The notes under the pieces: model-generated | Databases searched by the model: none | The model's input: only the letters and a program-made list of their open reading frames with translations | Told to the model about the DNA's origin: nothing | Assembly (NCBI RefSeq): GCF_002929335.1 | Contig: NZ_PJIL01000031.1 | Coordinates: 1-33,247 of the forward strand | Direction of reading: 5' to 3' | Source: Arthrobacter sp. Y81 | GTDB lineage: Bacteria > Actinomycetota > Actinomycetes > Actinomycetales > Micrococcaceae | Length of the DNA: 33,247 nucleotides | Position numbers and translations under genes: made by a program | Shown: positions 1 to 9,465 of the stretch, in pieces | How positions within the stretch are numbered: the stretch's first letter is position 1 | Layout of the letters: every line of letters begins with the position of its first letter

Positions 1-152
1 TGACGGACCTTCCCCCGCTCCGAGCACCGGCTCCAGCAACAGGGAACCTGTCACACAACAGCCTGACACACAGGGGATCTGTTCGTCATTCTGCCTACCG
101 TTCCTAGTTGAAGTTGTAACTCGTTGAATCATTGTGTTGGCCTGGCCCTTTG

Positions 153-3100
153 CTAGGAGTTATCGACCAAGGAACTGAAGACCCGCATGGGCGTCCTGTC
201 CAGTACGAAGGTGTCAGACACTCTGACGGAGGCTATACCTCGTGCGCTGAGTTCGGTTACCGCATCACGTACTTGAAGGTTCCAGTGCGCTTCGTCATGT
301 CGCCACAACGGGTGTCCGATGACGACTGCCGCACCACCGCCTTCGGAGGTCATCAGGACTGGCAACTCCTTAACGCGGTCAGACGAGATCGTCAGGTGGG
401 CACCGTATCCCTCCTGAAAGCTCTGAAGAAGGTCCTCGGTGCGGTCAGCCCAGAGCGTAACGTCGAGGTCGCGACCGAGTGCCAGGTCAACGACGTCCAG
501 GCCCAGCCTCCAGTCGAGCGCCCAGTGGTGCAAGCGGTTCTCGTAGTTGCGTAGACATCCCGGGCACGACGACGTGCATGCGTTTCCGTGCGATTCCTCC
601 CGTAGGCGCATTCCCGTGTCGGAGCGAATCGATTCCAGCAGACTTTGTAATGTCGAAAGCTGGCCGAGTTCAAGTGCGTAGCCTGCACCGTTATCAAGGG
701 CGTCGGCAAGGAACACCCGGGAGGAGATCGTCGTCTCCTGCAACGTGGGCTGGAGACCGGCCTCCAACTCGGCCTGTTCGATGTCCAGATAGGCCTTCGC
801 CGCATTGCGCAGAAGCTCGGCAAACGAGAGCAGCGCTCCGTAGCCCGCCGGACAATCTCGGGGCCGAGTGGCGACGGCCCCATCAGGCAGCTTCAGTCCA
901 TCAAGTCCCAGTAGCAGGACGTCAGTTCTCCTCACCTCGCCGATGGCGGCAGCTTCCATCGCTGTGCCGCCGGTACGCATGAACTCCGGGAGTGGCCGCC
1001 GGTAGAGATCGGGATTTGTGGCGATGACTGAGCCGTCGCTTTGTTTGCTGAGGGCAAATAGCTTCCGATTGTTGTCGTTAATTGCAACTACCTCGGCCTG
1101 CTCGAGTAGTCGCACGGAAGTGCCGAAGAGGCGCTGCTCGATTCCGAGGTCGGTGTTAGCGGACAACTCCGTGTACCCGCTGTACATCGGCGTGATGTGT
1201 GCGTCGTCATAGTCCGGGCTGCTATAGATGGTCCGATAGCCCTCGGGCTGATAGACAGAGAACGACTTGAGGTCTCCTCCGCAGATTGAGCAATGGGGGC
1301 GTCGCTGGTCGGGGCGAGTGTCAAGGCTTCCGCATTCTTCACATCGGTTCACTGGGAGAGGCGCTCCAAGCGGATCGCGTGCTCGAGCGCTGGAACCGAC
1401 TATGTTGTAGGCGGCGAACCCCACAGCTAGGTGCTCGGAGCCGTCCTTGACTACCACCGCGCCTGGAGCGAAGCTACTAATCGACATACCGAGATCGCGG
1501 TCAGCAACGGTGAACCGCTCTCCGTCGGAGGCCTGACGTAGGGGCCTGGAGTACAGCGGCCGAACTCGGGACGGGAAGCCAAACATTGGAAGGACGCCGG
1601 CGTTTGCCAGCAGTTCACTGAGTTCGGAGTGGCCAAAGTAGGGATTGGTGGTCGCTTCATCTATGTCGGTGACTAGAGTGGATCGTGCCCACGACTTTAG
1701 GTCATCCACATCGAGTTCCGTGTACGCCGAGAAACGGTCACACACCTCCTCGACGTCATCTGCCATTTCCAGCCAGGCTGCCACGTCAGCTCTTCGCTGC
1801 GGCCAATCGACCGTGCGGCCGAACGTGCCGTGAATGCTCTCAAAAGTGCGCCGAGGAGGCTCTGCCAGGGACTGAAATGCTCTGCGGAGCAATTCTCCTG
1901 CGATCACCCTTCTAACGATGCGAGGTCGGGACAGGTCAATGAATGGTGGCGGCGGTTCGGACGCGGTCATTAGTTCGGGGGCCTGGAAATAGTAGTCGTC
2001 GTGGGCCCGATCACGCGATACCGTGACGGCGAAGGAGAAGGGCTGCCCGGATCGCCCGGCGCGGCCAACCCGCTGCTGGTAATTGAAGCGCTGGGGTGGC
2101 ATGTTGGCCATGGCCACAGCGCGGAGTGACCCAATGTCGACACCGACTTCCATGGTTGTCGTTACGGACAGCAGATCAATGGGATCTGCAAGAACGCTTT
2201 CCTGGGGCTGAGGCAGCACGGCGCCCTTGAAAAGGCGCTGGCGAGTCCGCTGATTGCTGAGACTCGTCTGCCCGGTGAGTTCGGCCACCCGCATCCGGCG
2301 AAGCGGGTGACCAGCGAGCCAGCCGTAGTAGTCCTCGTCATCTTCAATGCGTGTGACGCGTTGAAGTTGTCCGCTTGCGCACTCTTCGTTTGTGCACACG
2401 CCGGCTGAAGGGTGCAAGTGAACGGTCCCGCAGTTGCCGCACACCCAGATTTCTGCTCCGGGAGCTCGCAGCACAAGTCCGTCTTGACCCGTCTGAGTCT
2501 TTAGGGTCCAGCTATCGTCCGTCACTCTGCTTGTCCTGAGGAACTCGCCGACCGCCGATAGTAGTTCGCCGCTTCCCAGCCCCTCCTTGACTGCCACGCG
2601 GTTGAGGTACGTTTTGACGCTTTTTGGGGCAGCCGTGCTCATCGCAACATAGCCGCCCTCGAACCGCTTGGCGATGCCCAAGAGTCTGACGACACTCGCG
2701 ACCAGGTCGTCCGCGCTTTCCTGTGAAAGTCCCCAGTCAGTCGGAGCAGCGGCGCGAGCACGCACTACGCCGAGACGAGTCGATTCCAAATCGCGGGATG
2801 CACGGTCAAATACTGCCTCGGTAACAGCGACGGTGGTTTGTTGTCGACGCTCCTGACGCACTGGACCAGCAACGCTGGGATCGAGGGGCTTCCACTCGCC
2901 GGGTTGGGGTGGCTGGTAGGCCCGATACCACGGTGCGTCACCGACACTTTGATGAACAGATGGTCCGGGTCCGGCTGGGTTGACTCCCACTGACAGTAAC
3001 CCCCGCTCGGTCTCTCGCACGAGGGTGGCCCACGGTAGCGATTCGGCCTCACGCTCGGCCGAATCGATCACCGCGAGGTCTGCAGGGCCAGCGATGCCTG

Positions 3101-5495
3101 CATGCTCCAAGCGCAGCTTGTCGTAGAGGTCGGGGCGTTCCGTAACCAGGCTCTCAGCTGCTGTGGTTTCATCGGCTGATAGTTCACCCCGTATCAGCGC
3201 GCGGAGGACAGGAACGGGTGAGACTCGGTCATGGAGGAGTTGGCGGACAACCTGACGCACTTGGTCGCGGAAGTTATTGAGGGCAATGCCGGCTGCGATG
3301 CGTGCCGCATCATCTCGGCTGTCCGTGAAAATGATAGTTCGAGACTCGGCCGCTTCGGACCCGAGGCTGCGAAACAGTTGGGAGACAGCCATCTGGTTGA
3401 GCTGGGAACGGCCAGAGGTGTGTCCTCGAATCGGAGACCTCACGGCCCCGGCAAAGAAGACCGAGGCATCGCGATTAGCCTCACGTCCGTGGCATCGAGG
3501 GCATATTTCGGGCAACGCCGGGAACGATAGTCCGTCGGGTCCAGCCCCCGTGTGCCGCAGGACCACGGCATTCCCCTGGCCTGCCGCGGGCATAATCGCG
3601 CCCAGCTTCGGATCATAGGTTGCGCTGCCAAAGTTGAATTGGACCGCCGCCCTGTCCTCATCCAGGGTGGGTGGCAATCTGCGTGAAATGGGTTCATCCG
3701 GTGCCGGTGATCCGAGCCAGAGCCAGCGATATTCATTGTCACCACGGCGAAACACGAAATCGCCGGAGTTCTCCCCAGGTGTGACTGGAGTGGTGGAGAG
3801 GACGACTGTTCCATCCTCGTGGCGGTCAACAATGTATCCCCCGAGGCTCACGTCTCCGCATTCGTAACAGTAGAGAAGCTCGAGCACCCGTGCTCCGCAG
3901 TGCGCGATTGAACAGGTTGAACGCGGCGTGTCATACAACTTTCCGACCCGTCGCCCAGATCCGGGCCTGCCTCCTGGGCACTCGGGATCCGAACATGCCC
4001 AGAGACCCCTCATCCCCCGCATCATGATGTGTCCCCGGAACTGAAGCCCCGGCTCCTTGGCCTCGGCGAGGCCCGAAAGCATAGCAGCAAGGGCTTGCTC
4101 GCCCTCGGGTGCTTCACCAAAGAGCCGCCGCGCAATTTCCCCGAAACGGGTCGCGCGGGGTCGGGTGTCGTGTTCCGTCACGCAGACGCTGGCGATTGCT
4201 TCAGCCCAATTGCCTTCCGCCGCGGCTTTAGCGCGGTTCTCGTCGTCTAATTCCAGAACATCCCGGGGCATCGGAGCAACTGGTGCCCGAAGCTCCCTAG
4301 GCTCTCCGGGTTCGATGTTAAACGTGGCACTGCTGACGCCGAAGAACCTCTCCAGGTAATCGCTTCCGGAGTCATCGCCTGGAAGGGAGGCGCTCGTTGC
4401 GATGATGCGGAACTGGGTTGACGACGCTTCCAAACCTAGGCGGGATGCCAAATTGCGCACTACCATTCCGACCTCGGCTCCCGTGCTGCCGCGGTACAAA
4501 TGCAGTTCGTCGACGACGAGTGTGAAGACGTGATCGCTCGATGCCTCTAGCCACTTGCGGGTGGCTGCGAAGATCGGCTCCTCCACATCACGCATGAGCA
4601 TCACGTTGAGCATGGAGTAGTTCGTGACGAGCACGTCTGGCGGGGTCGCGATCATGTCCCACCTGGTGATGAGCTCGCCAGCGAGGGGATCTTGGAACTG
4701 ACTCATCAGATCCGAGTCTCCGAGTTGGAGGAGCACAGCGTTCTGCCTGGCAAGGTCGCGCATGTCCGTCCCCACATCGGAGACGGATGGGGCCGAAGCC
4801 CTCCCTGTCGGGACACCGCCGCTGCCTGGCGTTGCTCCGGTGTACCGGCCGAACCAAAGATCGATGGGCTCTGCCTGTTCACGCAGTCCCCGCACTGCAC
4901 GACGGAGTCGAGCGACTTGATCCTCAACCAAAGCATTCGTGGGGTAGAGGATCATTGATCGTAACGCTGCAGATGCGCTGCCGACGGTACGTGTTGGCTG
5001 CCACGGCGCATTCTGCAACCTGATGTCCCACCACTCGTGAATCGGAGGGAGGGCGTGGGAACTACGCTTCTCCGCAGCGATGCGAGTGAGTAAGGGGATC
5101 AGGAACGACTCAGTCTTGCCGGACCCTGTCCCTGAAGTCACGACCGGGTTGTGCCTGATGTCATCAGCGAAGTGCGTTCGAATTGCAGAGGCCTGATGCC
5201 GCCGAAGTCTTACCGATGACTCGACAGCCCTTAGACCGAAGACCGACCTGACCACGTCACGCAAGTCGCGCTCATCGACCTCAGCCGATGCTGCGGCTTC
5301 CGCAACGGTCGAGACCCCGTCATAGGGGAGGACAGGCTCAAGCATGAGCGGGGCGAAGAGATTCCCCTGGCCTTCAAGCAGTAATCGGCGGCGCTCCGCA
5401 ACTAGATCAGAATCGCGCAGCGCGTAGGCCGTGTCGATGTAACGAAGAAATGCGGCTCTTAGATCGTCCGCGATCTGAATAGGTGTGGGAAACAT
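153..5495 (-). CDS. druE: DruE-like SF2 helicase with DUF1998-type C-terminus (probable Druantia type III)
   Basis: A 1780-aa DNA helicase-like defence protein. Visible SF2 motifs are Walker A SGTGSGKT (residues 121-128), DELH box (329-332), TSAS (367-370), motif IV around IIFTDSRDD (about 721), motif V TTTMEVGVDIG (about 1112) and motif VI QRVGRAGR (1141-1148). Between the lobes lie cysteine clusters that could bind zinc (C501/C506/C528/C533/C543/C546, C665/C668, C1019/C1022/C1034/C1039). A CxxxCxxC module near 1640-1647, followed by an Asn-Tyr-rich helix, is typical of the DUF1998/MZB end of DrmA/DruE-type helicases. About 100 residues follow it. Start ATG is chosen because GAGG lies 7-8 nt upstream, overlapping the stop codon of the preceding 995-aa gene, so the two are translationally coupled. 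The size and two-gene layout fit Druantia III better than DISARM, whose helicase is shorter and has a separate DUF1998 protein. Helicase class is certain; the system name is inferred. Confidence 0.8.
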   Translation of the reverse strand: MFPTPIQIADDLRAAFLRYIDTAYALRDSDLVAERRRLLLEGQGNLFAPLMLEPVLPYDGVSTVAEAAASAEVDERDLRDVVRSVFGLRAVESSVRLRRHQASAIRTHFADDIRHNPVVTSGTGSGKTESFLIPLLTRIAAEKRSSHALPPIHEWWDIRLQNAPWQPTRTVGSASAALRSMILYPTNALVEDQVARLRRAVRGLREQAEPIDLWFGRYTGATPGSGGVPTGRASAPSVSDVGTDMRDLARQNAVLLQLGDSDLMSQFQDPLAGELITRWDMIATPPDVLVTNYSMLNVMLMRDVEEPIFAATRKWLEASSDHVFTLVVDELHLYRGSTGAEVGMVVRNLASRLGLEASSTQFRIIATSASLPGDDSGSDYLERFFGVSSATFNIEPGEPRELRAPVAPMPRDVLELDDENRAKAAAEGNWAEAIASVCVTEHDTRPRATRFGEIARRLFGEAPEGEQALAAMLSGLAEAKEPGLQFRGHIMMRGMRGLWACSDPECPGGRPGSGRRVGKLYDTPRSTCSIAHCGARVLELLYCYECGDVSLGGYIVDRHEDGTVVLSTTPVTPGENSGDFVFRRGDNEYRWLWLGSPAPDEPISRRLPPTLDEDRAAVQFNFGSATYDPKLGAIMPAAGQGNAVVLRHTGAGPDGLSFPALPEICPRCHGREANRDASVFFAGAVRSPIRGHTSGRSQLNQMAVSQLFRSLGSEAAESRTIIFTDSRDDAARIAAGIALNNFRDQVRQVVRQLLHDRVSPVPVLRALIRGELSADETTAAESLVTERPDLYDKLRLEHAGIAGPADLAVIDSAEREAESLPWATLVRETERGLLSVGVNPAGPGPSVHQSVGDAPWYRAYQPPQPGEWKPLDPSVAGPVRQERRQQTTVAVTEAVFDRASRDLESTRLGVVRARAAAPTDWGLSQESADDLVASVVRLLGIAKRFEGGYVAMSTAAPKSVKTYLNRVAVKEGLGSGELLSAVGEFLRTSRVTDDSWTLKTQTGQDGLVLRAPGAEIWVCGNCGTVHLHPSAGVCTNEECASGQLQRVTRIEDDEDYYGWLAGHPLRRMRVAELTGQTSLSNQRTRQRLFKGAVLPQPQESVLADPIDLLSVTTTMEVGVDIGSLRAVAMANMPPQRFNYQQRVGRAGRSGQPFSFAVTVSRDRAHDDYYFQAPELMTASEPPPPFIDLSRPRIVRRVIAGELLRRAFQSLAEPPRRTFESIHGTFGRTVDWPQRRADVAAWLEMADDVEEVCDRFSAYTELDVDDLKSWARSTLVTDIDEATTNPYFGHSELSELLANAGVLPMFGFPSRVRPLYSRPLRQASDGERFTVADRDLGMSISSFAPGAVVVKDGSEHLAVGFAAYNIVGSSARARDPLGAPLPVNRCEECGSLDTRPDQRRPHCSICGGDLKSFSVYQPEGYRTIYSSPDYDDAHITPMYSGYTELSANTDLGIEQRLFGTSVRLLEQAEVVAINDNNRKLFALSKQSDGSVIATNPDLYRRPLPEFMRTGGTAMEAAAIGEVRRTDVLLLGLDGLKLPDGAVATRPRDCPAGYGALLSFAELLRNAAKAYLDIEQAELEAGLQPTLQETTISSRVFLADALDNGAGYALELGQLSTLQSLLESIRSDTGMRLREESHGNACTSSCPGCLRNYENRLHHWALDWRLGLDVVDLALGRDLDVTLWADRTEDLLQSFQEGYGAHLTISSDRVKELPVLMTSEGGGAAVVIGHPLWRHDEAHWNLQVRDAVTELSARGIASVRVSDTFVLDRTPMRVFSSLVDNS

Positions 5496-5504
5496 CGCTT
5501 GACC

Positions 5505-8492
5505 TCACTGACTCAACTGGGCAAAGAGTGTATCTGCAACAATGCGGGGCACCGACGGGTACTGGATCATCCGCTGGTCGACGATTTCTCGAGGTGCCCG
5601 TCCGGAACAGAGGGACAACGCTCGCCCGTAGAGACCTGGAAGGTCGGCGCCGAGGGGAGCGACCACAGATCCGCTTCGAGTGTGGTAGCCGATAAGCGGA
5701 TCCGCTGCCCACATATTGGCGACGTGCTTGACGAGCTGGGCGTTCCCGATCTTGACTGTACCGGTCTCAACGTCTTCGGCGGAGCGCACGACATAGAGAG
5801 ATCGGTAGTCCTTCAGCCGATAGGCGCCGACCGTCGTGAGTGCATCAGCTGGTTGCCACGACGCGGACGCCGAATCCCAACGCTCCGCACTGTGGTAGTT
5901 GGGCATGACTATCCGTTTCAACCCCCTAACAAGGTCGCTGAGTCGAGGAAGACTGCGTGCCATCATGAGCGCAGGGGATTCTTTGAGAAGCGTCACACCG
6001 ATCTTTGCTAGCGCTTCAACTCGTGCGTCCAGCGCTTTGGCGTCGCCAGATACCTCAACGCGAGCCAATTCTGCGTCAACGGATTCAGCGATCTCAGCAT
6101 CACCGTCAAGGATGTTGCGCAGTTGATTTAGGAGGCCTTTAGACCGCGACCCAACGAGCGTCCAACGACCACCCTCAACAGGTACGAGGGTTGCGGAGTT
6201 GACCGCCCATTCTGTGACCTGCAGCCATTCATCTCTGGCGGCATCGATGTGCCCGACGACCTCTTGCCGGCGAAGGAAGGAATCGGCGAAAAGCCCTGAG
6301 CCTTCAACTTGAGCCGCGATGCGCTCGAACGTCGCATATGTACCATGTCCTACGTGATTTAAGGCGTCGAATGCAACCTGGAAATCGGGTTCGTCACTCT
6401 CGACTATTGGTGGAATGGTTGCAACACGGTTGTGTTTGGTGGCTAACCCTTCACGCTTGCGGGCAGCCCACTGTGTTGCTGCGAAGCGTTTGACGAGGCC
6501 GCAGGTTGTGCATTCACCGGCGATGGTTCGCGCGCGTGGGTGATCAGGACCGACTGGAGGAAGCTGGAACCGATGCATGCCGGTGGCTAAGCAGGAGTTA
6601 TCCCCCATTGGTGTCCCGATGCTCGGACGCGAAGTATCCTCCGGTTTCCGACTGCGCTTTCTTAACACGAATTCCGGCATTTCGACGGGCACCACCGAAT
6701 CGCTTGCTAGCCCTCCGACGAGACGCGGCCCGTTGACGTACCTCGACCAGCCGGCTCGTCCGCCGGATAGAGGCCAAGTTACCGCTGAATCGGGGGAGTA
6801 GACCAACCGGATGTCTACTTCGTCAACGCTGTACTGGGGCGAGTCAGATGATCGGAGACGGAGAAGGGCCGTGGACGCAGGCTTGGGTGCGCCGTCCACG
6901 AACATCGCCACCACATACTCCCCGTCGTCGAGTTCAAGACCGGCGACAGGCACAACCGCAAGGTCGTCGTCGACGTCGAACTGAATCGTGAGGTTGTCAT
7001 TATTGATCCTGGTTCCGGCGTATACGCGGACGGAAACTGACGAGGCATCGGCAGCGAGAGCGACGATCTCCGGGGGTTCGAGAGACGACCATTTGCGAAG
7101 AAGCCCAGGCAGGACGAAACCGCCTCGGAGGGTAAGACTCGTGCGAGCACGTGGAATCAGCGGAAGCAGATCTAGGTGGGTTGTCGCGGTCGCGGGACCT
7201 GAAATTATCTGGACATGCTCGTACACAGCCCACCCATCAGGCACACCAGTGAGTCCGGGGAGTTCCCTCCAACCGGGACGCGCATGTGCCCTCATGTGTG
7301 CTTCGACGCGAGATCGCCCATCGTCGCGTGCAAGCACAAGGCTGTCGTCGCCGAGTGATATTCGTTCTGCCTCGACGAAGGCGCCTTGAAGGTCATCCCA
7401 CCTCAGGGGCACTACTCGACGCGGGCGGCGACCAAAACGAAAAGGGGGGTCCGCGTCGTCGCCGAGTTCACCTGTGAGAGCCTCCCCAACGAGCGATCCG
7501 GCTTTGATGGACTCGACCCCCGCAAGTCGGGTCGACCCGCCAGGTCCAACGATCGTTGGCACTGCTGTTTGCCCGCTCTCGGCTTGGAATCGAGCCACGT
7601 TGGCTCCGTTCGGTCCATGAGGAAGCATGATGTTGAACTCGATGGATTTGCGCGGGAATGTTCGGAGGAATGCCAGCAGTCGCGTGGTGGTGAGCTGATG
7701 CACTGCACCCATCGAAGACTGGCCCGAACCGTCCCAAGCTTCGAGTTCCAGGCATGCCGCGTCAACGATGCGATCGCGCGCTGCGGGAATGGTCCACAAA
7801 TGACGCAAATTCGAGCTGAGAGGGCTGGGTGTCCTCCTTGCATATGGATCCATGGCCGACTCCATATCGCTTGGTGCGAGCCGAACTCCTGGCGTCATTC
7901 CATCGATTGCGAAGAGTTCATGAAGTGCGGCCCGATCATGTTGCCGAACCACAGCTTGCGACACTGGGAGTCCTATGAATGCATGTCCTCCAACTGCGTA
8001 GGCTGTTGGGACCCCCCGCTCGCCCTCCCATGCCTCCAGCCATGAATTAAGCGAACCCCAGAGCTCATCGGCATGCCGCCGGTAGTCCTGTTCGACTCGA
8101 TGCTGACGCTCGTGCGGGACGCGTAGGAGCGAATGCAACCGGGAATAGTAATTGTGCGCCGCCATCTCCGCGTCTGCTTGCATCTGCTCCGCAGCCAGCG
8201 TCAGGACAACCAAAAGCGGCAGCGCAAAAGGGGTTTCGAGGGGCTGGCGGCGATGTAGGACAGCGGCATCAGCTTGCCACCTAAAAGGCGAGACCCCCAG
8301 GTCGTCAATGGCTAGCGTGGACCGAACAACTTCGGCGATTGCTCTAACGGGGTCACCTTCTAGGCCTCCCCGTTCCGCAACCCGTTTCAATGCTGAGTCG
8401 TCCGGCAGAGTATAGACAGGCCGCCCTGCGTTTTCGGAGCCGAAAAGCTCGTCGGCGAAAGCCTCGTTTAAGGCCTTGCTCGCGGATCTCAT
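5505..8492 (-). CDS. druH: DruH-like large protein of unknown biochemical activity (probable Druantia III partner)
   Basis: A 995-aa protein encoded 9 bp upstream of the DruE-like helicase in the same operon. I recognise no catalytic motif. What can be seen: an N-terminal helical region of about 300 residues rich in Trp/Tyr/His, a central beta-rich segment, a possible zinc site near residues 634-664 (C-x3-H then C-x2-C), and a helical C-terminal third that could contain a winged-helix fold. No signal peptide or membrane segment is evident. In Druantia type III, DruH is a large uncharacterised protein directly paired with DruE, and the length and order match. The assignment therefore rests on genomic context, not on a motif. 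Start ATG has GGGGG 6 nt upstream. An alternative is an accessory protein of some other DUF1998-helicase system. Confidence 0.6.
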   Translation of the reverse strand: MRSASKALNEAFADELFGSENAGRPVYTLPDDSALKRVAERGGLEGDPVRAIAEVVRSTLAIDDLGVSPFRWQADAAVLHRRQPLETPFALPLLVVLTLAAEQMQADAEMAAHNYYSRLHSLLRVPHERQHRVEQDYRRHADELWGSLNSWLEAWEGERGVPTAYAVGGHAFIGLPVSQAVVRQHDRAALHELFAIDGMTPGVRLAPSDMESAMDPYARRTPSPLSSNLRHLWTIPAARDRIVDAACLELEAWDGSGQSSMGAVHQLTTTRLLAFLRTFPRKSIEFNIMLPHGPNGANVARFQAESGQTAVPTIVGPGGSTRLAGVESIKAGSLVGEALTGELGDDADPPFRFGRRPRRVVPLRWDDLQGAFVEAERISLGDDSLVLARDDGRSRVEAHMRAHARPGWRELPGLTGVPDGWAVYEHVQIISGPATATTHLDLLPLIPRARTSLTLRGGFVLPGLLRKWSSLEPPEIVALAADASSVSVRVYAGTRINNDNLTIQFDVDDDLAVVPVAGLELDDGEYVVAMFVDGAPKPASTALLRLRSSDSPQYSVDEVDIRLVYSPDSAVTWPLSGGRAGWSRYVNGPRLVGGLASDSVVPVEMPEFVLRKRSRKPEDTSRPSIGTPMGDNSCLATGMHRFQLPPVGPDHPRARTIAGECTTCGLVKRFAATQWAARKREGLATKHNRVATIPPIVESDEPDFQVAFDALNHVGHGTYATFERIAAQVEGSGLFADSFLRRQEVVGHIDAARDEWLQVTEWAVNSATLVPVEGGRWTLVGSRSKGLLNQLRNILDGDAEIAESVDAELARVEVSGDAKALDARVEALAKIGVTLLKESPALMMARSLPRLSDLVRGLKRIVMPNYHSAERWDSASASWQPADALTTVGAYRLKDYRSLYVVRSAEDVETGTVKIGNAQLVKHVANMWAADPLIGYHTRSGSVVAPLGADLPGLYGRALSLCSGRAPREIVDQRMIQYPSVPRIVADTLFAQLSQ

Positions 8493-9465
8493 ACCTCGCC
8501 CCCGTCTTCTAAACTGCTCCCACGTTATCTGCTGGCACCGACAAAAGGGTGAGGCGTGTATCCGGGTCGCATCTATAGCAGATTTCGGCAGGCGGAATCG
8601 GCGGCAACCACGAACAGGGCCGAAGGTGGTGGCCGGAACCCCGGGGCACGCCCCCGGACGATGATCACCGGAGCGCCGCAGCGTGTCCTTGGCCGCATGC
8701 GGGACATGGCGGACGAAGCGAAGTTCGGCTCGTCTACCGCGACCGCCCTCTGGCCTGCTCCCAAGATCAGTTCCTGCTTGACGTGTCCGCGCCGGTGGCA
8801 GGTTACCTCGTCGCCACCTATGCCGCCGTCATCGTGATTACGGTCGTCTGACGTTTGCGCTCAGCAAACACCCTCGTTGGCCTCGCCCCCCCGAATTCAC
8901 TGCCGCGATGGGTGCCCGGCTGCTGGGCGGTCTGCCCCACGGACTGCGCAGGGACTGAACCAGACGCTGCTAGCCACATAGCGCAGTTCGGTGCACCACA
9001 AAGGGCGCGTACGGGCTGGCGCGGCCTTTCCAATGCATGCTGGGCGTTGATCCAGGTGGTCGGCTGTGATTTTCCTGAGGTGGCCAGATTATGGCCGACG
9101 GCGGAGCCCTGGTTCTGACACAGCTGTGCCGCCAGATCGATGACGCGGGAGCCGCGAATAGTTGCGACAGCAACGCAGAACTCGATTGGCGATCAGGAGC
9201 AGCCCGCCTTGGCGGTTCAATTCAGCCTGAACCCCGTACACCTATGGCTTTCGCAGCGGCTTCGGATCGCACCAGGACCTCTTGTGGAGCCGCCGCACCG
9301 CGGGCGAAGTCGGCTCAGATGACCGCTTCGAGGGCCAGGGTTGAACGCGATTTCAACCGGTTTGAAGACATCCTCACAAGATGCCCCGACCCTACTTTCT
9401 TGACGCGTGAGACTGTCGCCTGGCGTACTCACTGAATGGGGAGCATGGTGCTATAACCTGGCAGC
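8493..9465. other. Gene-poor 973-bp spacer between divergent defence operons
   Basis: No open frame here has convincing codon use, a ribosome site or a recognisable motif on either strand; the short frames are mutually overlapping and rich in Arg/Pro/Ser as expected of chance reading of GC-rich DNA. The spacer must hold the promoter of the leftward druH-druE pair and of the rightward DUF3883 gene. Its size suggests a decayed gene or lost insertion, but I cannot name one. Confidence 0.5.
9452..9459 (+). promoter_or_regulatory. Candidate -10 element for a leaderless DUF3883 transcript
   Basis: Overlapping hexamers TATAAC and TAACCT lie 6-8 nt before the ATG at 9466. This is the spacing at which an actinobacterial TANNNT -10 box places transcription start on the start codon. 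No Shine-Dalgarno sequence is present, which agrees with leaderless translation. No convincing -35 box was found. Confidence 0.45.

Noticed and set aside
132..982. Plus-strand open frames overlapping the 3' end of the helicase gene
   Set aside because: They are antisense to the conserved DUF1998 region, lack ribosome sites and show no recognisable motif.
153..8492. DISARM (DrmA/DrmB) assignment for the helicase pair
   Set aside because: The DUF1998-type end is fused to the helicase, the partner is a 995-aa protein without that domain, and no DrmC phospholipase-like gene is present.
9030..9110. Minus-strand peptide HLRKITADHLDQ resembling the N-terminus of some serine recombinases
   Set aside because: Only about a dozen residues match; no RQS catalytic motif or further similarity follows in any frame, so it is probably chance.
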